Assembly (NCBI GenBank): GCA_009786715.1
Contig: WQRN01000047.1
Location: 1 to 11,194, forward strand
DNA from: Treponema sp.
GTDB taxonomy: Bacteria > Spirochaetota > Spirochaetia > Treponematales > Breznakiellaceae
DNA: 11,194 nt
Direction of reading: 5' to 3'
Part shown: positions 6,395 through 11,194 of the stretch, one piece after another
Layout: the number at the start of each line of letters is the position of its first letter
Position numbering within the stretch: the stretch's first letter is position 1
The notes under the pieces: generated by a model
The model's input: the letters and a program-made list of their open reading frames with translations, nothing else
What the model was told of the DNA's origin: nothing
The model's database searches: none
Translations under genes and position numbers: made by a program

Positions 6395-7006
6395 ATGCAA
6401 AAGGCAGGGGCCTTATTATTAATACTTTTTCTTGGTTTGCCGTTCATGCTTTTTGCGCAGGAAGACAACGATCCTTCAATCGACGAATGGGATAATTATA
6501 CAGCGGAATTATACACAATGGGAGATCAGGTATTTTGCATCTCCCTTGGAGTTGGTTTTCCGCTTGGTTTCTGGAACAACGGCCAAAAAGCCGACAACAA
6601 CATTGATCCGGCCGTAGGCGGAACGGGAATGCTTTCCTACCACTATTATTTCAATTCACTGCTTTTCGTAGGCGGCGATATTGGTTTATTGTTCCTTCCC
6701 ACAGTAGCCGGAAATGTAATTTACCTGACGTCCTTCGGATTTAAAGCAGGCACCCAGCTGGTTTTCGGGCGCTTTGAATTCCCGGTGTTTGCGACAATCG
6801 GCATGACAATTCAGCAATATCTTGATTTTGGATATTTTGGAATGTATTTAAGAGCCGGCGCTTCGGCTTTTTTCAGAGCGACTCATGAATGGTCTTTCGG
6901 GCTTACGTCAACATGGAGCTGGTTTCCTCAATGGACGGATAATAAAGCCAAAAATATGGACGGGCATTTCATAGATATAATGCTGACAGCGCGTTATCAT
7001 TTTTAA
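6395..7006 (+). CDS. Small outer-membrane beta-barrel protein
   Basis: 203 residues. A Sec signal peptide (MQKAGALLLILFLGLPFMLFA) is probably cleaved before QEDNDPS. The mature part alternates glycine/aromatic-rich strands with short turns and finishes in IMLTARYHF, a terminal phenylalanine strand of the kind recognised by the BAM machinery. About eight amphipathic strands are plausible, in the size range of OmpW/OmpX-like barrels, but no family-specific motif was recognised. The ATG at 6395 is chosen because TTAGGAGA lies 5 nt upstream; an in-frame TTG at 6368 would put the ribosome site inside the gene and add residues before the signal peptide. The lipoprotein gene follows after 15 bp, so the two products may work together at the outer membrane. 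Confidence 0.75.
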   Translation: MQKAGALLLILFLGLPFMLFAQEDNDPSIDEWDNYTAELYTMGDQVFCISLGVGFPLGFWNNGQKADNNIDPAVGGTGMLSYHYYFNSLLFVGGDIGLLFLPTVAGNVIYLTSFGFKAGTQLVFGRFEFPVFATIGMTIQQYLDFGYFGMYLRAGASAFFRATHEWSFGLTSTWSWFPQWTDNKAKNMDGHFIDIMLTARYHF

Positions 7007-7021
7007 AGTATGGTGGAACGA

Positions 7022-8182
7022 ATGAAAAAAACATTGATTATTTTAATTATTTTTGCCTCTCTTATTTTTAGTTTCGGTTCCTGCAATGATCCAATCTTCT
7101 ACACTGTCAGCCAGGAAATTAAACAAAACGATCCTAAAATTAACGGCTCTCCCTCAAAATTCCTGGAAGCGAACGGATATCTTTGGGTAGCTTCCAAAAA
7201 GGCATTATGGAAATACAACAGCAATGACGGATGGGTAAAAGATTATCAGACGTCTTTAATCGGAGATATTGCCGCGGTTGCTTCATCTGGTAATTCTTCC
7301 GCTGATATTTATTTATATATCGAAAGAAGCGGCAGAGGAATTATTATTAATCACAGCAAAAACAAAGAAATTGAATTATCGTCAGATAACGTCCAGACGA
7401 TTTATTCGGCGAATGGAGTTTTATTTATAATCGCAAGGAACAATAATATTTACACGCTGTATTATCTCTATGACGCCAACGATAACGATGACATTCCGCT
7501 GCATCTGGATACAGGCGACAACGCCCCCACCCGGTTGTGCGGCGTTGCGTATAACGAAACGGATAATGATTATTACATTTGCACGGATATCGGCGTTTTT
7601 ATTTATAACGGCGCGGCATTGCAGTTACAGAATGAACAGACAGAGTATGAGAAGTTTTTCGGATCTTCTTTTGCCGGCATTATAAATCTTAAACCGGATA
7701 AAATCGCCGCGATAACGCGAAGCGGAAGTCTTTATTTAATTCCAAGTCCCACAAGCGGCGAAGATGCATTAGGCAGTTCAATCGCCGGTTTCTCCAGCAG
7801 CGATCATGTTTCAAGCGGAGCGCTTACCCTTTGGAAGTCGGGTAATGATGAATTTGCTCAAACTATACTTTTAGCAGGCAGACAGGGTAAGCTTTACAGT
7901 TCAAGCGCTACGGAATATACGCATGGATATGTTGAATTGCTTCTTGATATAAACGGAGATCCTTCCGGCACAAAATTCAGTGAACCCGGCAAGCAATCGC
8001 CTTCAACTGTGGACAGTTATGAGCGTTTTGTATCTTCACTGGGTCCGAACCCTGTCAACCATATAATTCAGACGCCTTATGAGATAGACGATAGAATGAT
8101 AATTTTCGCCTCTACCCATCAAAAAGGCGTCTGGTCGTACAGGTTCCGCGATAATAAATATACATGGAACGCGGAAGATTAA
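7022..8182 (+). CDS. Lipoprotein with propeller-like repeats, function unknown
   Basis: 386 residues. A basic start and long hydrophobic stretch end in FSFGSCND, a relaxed spirochaetal lipobox with C21 as probable lipidation site. The mature protein contains recurring short strands of the type GYLWVASKKALWKYN, YYICTDIGVFIYNG, TILLAGRQGKLYSSS and MIIFASTHQKGVWSYR, spaced as in a beta-propeller resembling the ligand-sensing 'regulator propeller' repeats. No catalytic motif is visible. I start it at the ATG at 7022 because GGTGGAA lies about 5 nt upstream; the in-frame ATG at 7010 lacks a ribosome site. It sits between the barrel gene (15 bp) and rarA (18 bp), apparently in one transcript. It could be an accessory subunit of the barrel or a surface-exposed binding protein. 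Confidence 0.7.
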   Translation: MKKTLIILIIFASLIFSFGSCNDPIFYTVSQEIKQNDPKINGSPSKFLEANGYLWVASKKALWKYNSNDGWVKDYQTSLIGDIAAVASSGNSSADIYLYIERSGRGIIINHSKNKEIELSSDNVQTIYSANGVLFIIARNNNIYTLYYLYDANDNDDIPLHLDTGDNAPTRLCGVAYNETDNDYYICTDIGVFIYNGAALQLQNEQTEYEKFFGSSFAGIINLKPDKIAAITRSGSLYLIPSPTSGEDALGSSIAGFSSSDHVSSGALTLWKSGNDEFAQTILLAGRQGKLYSSSATEYTHGYVELLLDINGDPSGTKFSEPGKQSPSTVDSYERFVSSLGPNPVNHIIQTPYEIDDRMIIFASTHQKGVWSYRFRDNKYTWNAED

Positions 8183-8200
8183 TCCGCCATTCATAATTTG

Positions 8201-10447
8201 ATGTCCGATCTTTTCAATTCGAAAAATGAAAAATCTCTGGGGTTAAGCCCCCTCGCGGACAGAATGCGCCCCCGCACTCTGGAAGACATAATAGGACAGG
8301 ATCACATTGTAGGGCAAGGAAGGCTCCTTCGCAGAGCGATACAGGCAGACCGTCTTTCGTCAATAATTCTCTACGGTCCGCCGGGAACCGGTAAAACATC
8401 TCTCGCGGCTGTAATCGCAAACACAACGCGCGCCGCTTTTGAAAAGTTAAACGCTGTTTTATCCGGGGTTAAGGATATCCGCGAAGTAATCGACCGCTCG
8501 GACGATCGTTTCCGTCTTTACAGTAAAAGAACAATTCTCTTTGTGGACGAAGTTCATCGCTGGAATAAAGCACAGCAGGATGCCCTGCTCCCCTGGGTGG
8601 AAAACGGCACTGTTATTCTTGTCGGCGCGACAACGGAAAACCCTTTTTTTGAGGTTAACCGGGCGCTTGTAAGCCGAAGCCGTATCTTCCAGTTAAAACC
8701 TCTTGACAGCGAAGGCCTTTTGGAAACAGCGCACCGCACAATCGCGGACAAGGAGCGCGGTTATGGAAAATGGGATGTGGTTTTTGAAGAAGGTGCTCTT
8801 GAACACCTTGTAGAAGTGTCGGGAGGAGACGCCAGAAGTCTTTTAAACGCGATTGAACTTGCGGTAGAAACCAGCGTAACTCCATGGCCGCCTGCGCAGG
8901 GTGAAAAAATTCGTATCTCAATGGAAGCTGCGGAAGAAAGCATTCAGCGCCGCGCTTTGCTGTATGATCGGGACGGCGATTATCATTTTGACACCATAAG
9001 CGCGTTTATAAAAAGCGTACGCGGAAGCGATCCTGATGCCGCTCTCTACTGGCTCGCTAAAATGGTCCGCGCCGGAGAAGATCCTAAATTTATCTTCCGC
9101 AGAATGATAATCCTCGCGAGTGAAGATGTCGGACTAGCGGATCCTATGGCTCTTTCCGTTGTTATTTCCTGCGCTCAGGCATTCGAGCGAATTGGTTTTC
9201 CCGAGGGGAACTTCCCTCTTTCTCACGCCTGCCTGTACCTTGCGACAGCGCCGAAATCAAATACAACAATGTCATATTTTGACGCGCTTAAAGAAGTTGA
9301 GCGCGAAGACGCGGAAGTTCCAAATCATTTGCGCGACGCAAGCAGGGACGCTGAAAGTTTCGGACACGGCGAAGGTTATGTTTATCCGCATGCCTATAGG
9401 GATCATTGGGCGGCTCAGCAGTACCTTCCGAATACTCTGCGCGGAAGAACTTTTTACATTCCGTCTGAAATTGGATACGAGGGAAAAATACGCGAAGATG
9501 TTTTGCGAAAACGCGAACTTCAGGCGGCAATTGTTCTGGGAGAAGGACAAAACGATACGGAACTCTTATCCTGGTCGCCGTCTTCCAAAGGGCGTGAGGG
9601 CTGGTTCAAACGTCTTGAATCGGGACGAAGTAAAATTCTCTTAAATATCAGAAATACAATTTTTAATACGGCCTCCCCTTCGCGTCAATCGCGGGTTTTA
9701 ATTCCCTTTGCGAATGACGGATTACTGCTATGGGAAAGTATTCGCCGCTGTCCCGAAGGACTAACCTCCGCGCTTGTAAACAGCCCCGCGGCAAAAGACG
9801 CTCTCCTACAATATGCTCTTGCCGTTTTGGATGGAACTGAAAAACCTCTAATCGAAGTCTCTGATGAAATTCTGCCGCAACCAAATCAATGCGAGAATTG
9901 GTTTTCCTGCCGGCAGTTCGATCACATTCTTATCCGCGCTCAAAAACTTAACAAAGATGTTAATTCTCTAGCGCGTGACGCGAAAACGCTTCTTGCGAAA
10001 AACGGCAGCCTTGTTCTTTTTTGCTCTCCTGTCAGTCTGGGAGAGCGGCTTTCGCGCATTCTTGAATCAGAGTGCGCAAGAAGCGATCTTTCCTCAAAGC
10101 TTGAAAAAGCCGAGATTTCATTTTTTAAAGATTTTAACAAAAGTCAAACATCCGTTTCTGAAATATGGGATGAAAATGTTTTAATTTCCGCTTTTGAAGA
10201 AAACGGCTATTCTGTAACAAGCGAGATTATCGGGCAGCAGGAAGAACGCTTAATCACGGAAAAAGACCTTAGCGCATGGTTTAACGCCGAGTCCCGTTGG
10301 GGCTCTTTCATGTCTTCTTTTCTTAGCGCAGATAATTTTCGCGCGATTGAGGAAACAATTCGAATGAGAATTTCAAAAGGCCCTGTTTTATGGCGCTGGA
10401 AGTCAATTTGTCTGAAAACCGGCTTAAATAATCAAAAAAAAGTATAA
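8201..10447 (+). CDS. rarA: RarA/MgsA-type AAA+ ATPase fused to a methyltransferase-like C-terminal domain
   Basis: 748 residues against about 430-450 for ordinary RarA. The first ~435 residues are a full replication-associated recombination protein: PLADRMRPRTLEDIIGQ (17-33), Walker A GPPGTGKT (59-66), Walker B LFVDEVHR (113-120), sensor-1 GATTENP (142-148), arginine-finger region LVSRSR (157-162), the YDRDGDYHFDTISAFIKS tetramerisation-domain signature (255-272) and GYVYPHAYRDHWAAQQYLP (392-410). RarA acts at stalled forks with SSB and the polymerase clamp loader. Residues ~450-748 are extra. VLIPFANDGLLLWESIRR (499-516) resembles a nucleotide-cofactor loop of Rossmann methyltransferases, with FDHILIR (573-579) and SLVLFCSP (603-610) as later strands, but the glycine-rich motif I is weak, so activity is doubtful. 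RarA fused to an extra domain of unknown function is known, for example in cyanobacteria. No Shine-Dalgarno precedes the ATG; translation may rely on the upstream lipoprotein gene ending 18 bp earlier. Confidence 0.93.
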   Translation: MSDLFNSKNEKSLGLSPLADRMRPRTLEDIIGQDHIVGQGRLLRRAIQADRLSSIILYGPPGTGKTSLAAVIANTTRAAFEKLNAVLSGVKDIREVIDRSDDRFRLYSKRTILFVDEVHRWNKAQQDALLPWVENGTVILVGATTENPFFEVNRALVSRSRIFQLKPLDSEGLLETAHRTIADKERGYGKWDVVFEEGALEHLVEVSGGDARSLLNAIELAVETSVTPWPPAQGEKIRISMEAAEESIQRRALLYDRDGDYHFDTISAFIKSVRGSDPDAALYWLAKMVRAGEDPKFIFRRMIILASEDVGLADPMALSVVISCAQAFERIGFPEGNFPLSHACLYLATAPKSNTTMSYFDALKEVEREDAEVPNHLRDASRDAESFGHGEGYVYPHAYRDHWAAQQYLPNTLRGRTFYIPSEIGYEGKIREDVLRKRELQAAIVLGEGQNDTELLSWSPSSKGREGWFKRLESGRSKILLNIRNTIFNTASPSRQSRVLIPFANDGLLLWESIRRCPEGLTSALVNSPAAKDALLQYALAVLDGTEKPLIEVSDEILPQPNQCENWFSCRQFDHILIRAQKLNKDVNSLARDAKTLLAKNGSLVLFCSPVSLGERLSRILESECARSDLSSKLEKAEISFFKDFNKSQTSVSEIWDENVLISAFEENGYSVTSEIIGQQEERLITEKDLSAWFNAESRWGSFMSSFLSADNFRAIEETIRMRISKGPVLWRWKSICLKTGLNNQKKV

Positions 10448-10454
10448 AAAAATA

Positions 10455-10494
10455 TTCACAATGTATGAAATTTATGTTATAATACTGATATAAT
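10455..10494 (+). promoter_or_regulatory. Strong promoter with two extended -10 boxes upstream of the histone-like gene
   Basis: TTCACA (10455-10460, five of six) and a perfect TATAAT (10478-10483) are separated by 17 bp, and the -10 is extended as TGTTATAAT. Eleven bases downstream a second extended -10, TGATATAAT (10486-10494), appears without a comparable -35. The first start would be near 10490, giving a leader of about 38 nt. This lies immediately after the rarA stop, so the following gene has its own transcription. Confidence 0.7.
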
Positions 10495-10527
10495 GTATTA
10501 ATTGAATCAAAAAGAAAGGTGTGGGTA

Positions 10528-10938
10528 ATGAAAAGTACAAAAACGGGTAAAAAAACCGTAAAATCAGCTCCAAAGGCAGTCAAAAAGCCGGCCGCGAAAA
10601 AAACTGCCGCAAAAGCGAAGCCGGCGGCAAAGAAAACTACCAAGCCAGCAGCCTCCAAAACAACGGTAAAAAAAGCTCCTTCCAAATCCGCAGTTAAAAA
10701 ACCTGCTCCAAAAACGGCTAAAAAACCTGTATCTAAGCATATTTCCTTACCTGCTGATAATCATGCCGATAAAAAAACGTCCAAACCGATAACTCCTAAA
10801 TCCGTAAGACATATTGAAGTTGAAACTGATACTGATGAAAAACTCACCTCTGTCCAGCAGCATGATATGAGCCTCCCTGAAGGCTCCGCCTTACAGCAAA
10901 CAGGGCACCGCCGTCCGCTGATTGTTTTCCCGAAATAA
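10528..10938 (+). CDS. Histone-H1-like lysine/alanine/proline-rich basic protein
   Basis: 136 residues in two parts. Residues 1 to about 70 are almost entirely K, A, P, T and S in degenerate KKPAAKK/KPAAKKT-type repeats, like the C-terminal tail of eukaryotic histone H1 and bacterial HC1/AlgP-like proteins. Such tails bind DNA electrostatically and compact the nucleoid. The remainder is of ordinary composition with an acidic stretch (EVETDTDEKL) and ends in GHRRPLIVFPK, a non-repetitive tail that could be a docking or regulatory segment. I chose the ATG at 10528 because AAAGG sits 8 nt upstream; a GTG at 10519 would overlap that site. It has its own strong promoter. The low-complexity region makes homology calls unreliable, so the function is inferred from composition only. 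Confidence 0.75.
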   Translation: MKSTKTGKKTVKSAPKAVKKPAAKKTAAKAKPAAKKTTKPAASKTTVKKAPSKSAVKKPAPKTAKKPVSKHISLPADNHADKKTSKPITPKSVRHIEVETDTDEKLTSVQQHDMSLPEGSALQQTGHRRPLIVFPK

Positions 10939-10963
10939 TTTAAAGAATTTTTAAAAATTTAAT

Positions 10964-10991
10964 TAAAGTTTTTAACCTCTGGTGCCGAAAA
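10964..10991 (+). promoter_or_regulatory. Sigma-28 (FliA-type) flagellar promoter of flaB
   Basis: TAAAGTTT (10964-10971) and GCCGAAAA (10984-10991) match the sigma-28 consensus TAAAGTTT-N11-GCCGATAA with one mismatch and a 12-bp spacer. The expected start is near 10999, giving a leader of about 90 nt. Sigma-28-type promoters ahead of flaB genes are established for Treponema. Confidence 0.8.
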
Positions 10992-11049
10992 TCTAAATTG
11001 AATAAATCTAGGTTAAGTTTCCGCGGATTTGACCGGGATTATTTCAAAT

Positions 11050-11069
11050 CAGAAGCATGGATGCTTCTG
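11050..11069 (+). promoter_or_regulatory. flaB leader hairpin with GGA tetraloop, candidate CsrA site
   Basis: CAGAAGCA (11050-11057) pairs perfectly with TGCTTCTG (11062-11069), leaving the loop TGGA, so GGA is presented in the loop as AUGGAU. This is the form favoured by CsrA/RsmA. The Shine-Dalgarno AAGGAGGA (11079-11086) contains further GGA triplets about 20 nt downstream, a spacing a CsrA dimer could bridge to block translation. Confidence 0.5.
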
Positions 11070-11078
11070 TCAATTTTC

Positions 11079-11086
11079 AAGGAGGA
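11079..11086 (+). promoter_or_regulatory. Strong flaB ribosome binding site
   Basis: AAGGAGGA ends 4 nt before the ATG at 11091 and is the best Shine-Dalgarno in the window, as expected for an abundant structural protein. It is also part of the proposed CsrA-controlled leader. Confidence 0.85.
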
Positions 11087-11090
11087 TCTT

Positions 11091-11194
11091 ATGATCATCA
11101 ATCACAACCTAAGCGCAATGTTTGCGGACAGGTCCCTCAAGGTAACTCAAGATTATCTTAACAAAAACATGGAGAAACTCTCCTCGGGTCTCAG
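11091..11194 (+). CDS. flaB: FlaB-type core flagellin, N-terminal fragment
   Basis: Thirty-four codons are visible before the window ends. The product opens MIINHNLSAMFADRSLKVT and continues to NKNMEKLSSGL, the conserved flagellin D0 domain. The INHN-SAMFA-R and MEKLSSGLRI patterns are those of treponemal FlaB proteins, which build the core of the periplasmic flagellar filament beneath a FlaA sheath. There is no signal peptide, consistent with export through the flagellar type III apparatus. It has a sigma-28 promoter and a structured leader. Treponemes usually carry several flaB paralogues; which one this is cannot be told from the fragment. Confidence 0.95.
   Translation, partial: MIINHNLSAMFADRSLKVTQDYLNKNMEKLSSGL

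Noticed and set aside
9159..9644. 161-codon open frame on the plus strand inside rarA
   Set aside because: It is an alternate frame of a strongly conserved RarA region, without a ribosome site or recognisable motifs.
10946..10959. Palindrome AATTTTTAAAAATT after the histone-like gene as a terminator
   Set aside because: It contains only A and T, has no GC stem and would be too weak. It may only add AT-rich DNA upstream of the flaB promoter.

Overview
The window is chromosomal DNA from a spirochaete, most likely a non-pallidum, gut-type Treponema. The main evidence is the partial FlaB core flagellin at the right edge, whose N-terminus (MIINHNLSAMFADRS) is treponemal in character and sits behind a sigma-28-type promoter. 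Spirochaete-style lipoproteins, a lysine/alanine-rich histone-like protein and a RarA protein with a long C-terminal extension agree with this. No identity search was run; family calls come from reading motifs.

Layout. 1-284 (minus) is the start of a small GyrI-like effector-binding protein that leaves the window. 285-827 has no convincing gene. It is an AT-rich stretch interrupted by a GC-rich block (about 559-677, bounded by a perfect 10-bp inverted repeat) and ends in a 58-bp tandem repeat. That repeat duplicates the last 11 codons and stop of the next gene, gnd (828-2282, minus). Divergent from gnd is a LarA-type nickel-dependent 2-hydroxyacid racemase/epimerase homologue (2342-3688, plus), followed 20 bp later by a GH18 lipoprotein (3709-4740). 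Converging on it from the other side is a two-gene minus-strand unit: a small three-helix membrane protein (5113-5442) whose stop overlaps by 4 nt the start of an AroH-type chorismate mutase (4748-5116).

From 5498 rightward everything is on the plus strand: a membrane-anchored SPFH/band-7-like protein, a small outer-membrane beta-barrel, a propeller-like lipoprotein, RarA fused to a methyltransferase-like domain, a histone-H1-like basic protein with its own strong promoter, and flaB. The barrel, lipoprotein and RarA genes are only 15 and 18 bp apart and are probably co-transcribed. The SPFH gene begins at a palindrome-bearing promoter so close to the ATG that its mRNA may be leaderless.

No single new multi-gene system stands out. 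The observations most worth following are (1) the triplicated gnd 3' end, which looks like the footprint of repeated integration at, or slippage of, the gene end, next to compositionally foreign DNA; (2) the flaB leader, which carries a GGA-tetraloop hairpin placed upstream of a GGA-containing Shine-Dalgarno, as in CsrA-controlled flagellin messages; (3) the RarA-methyltransferase-like fusion; and (4) the LarA homologue next to gnd, which invites a sugar-acid epimerase hypothesis.
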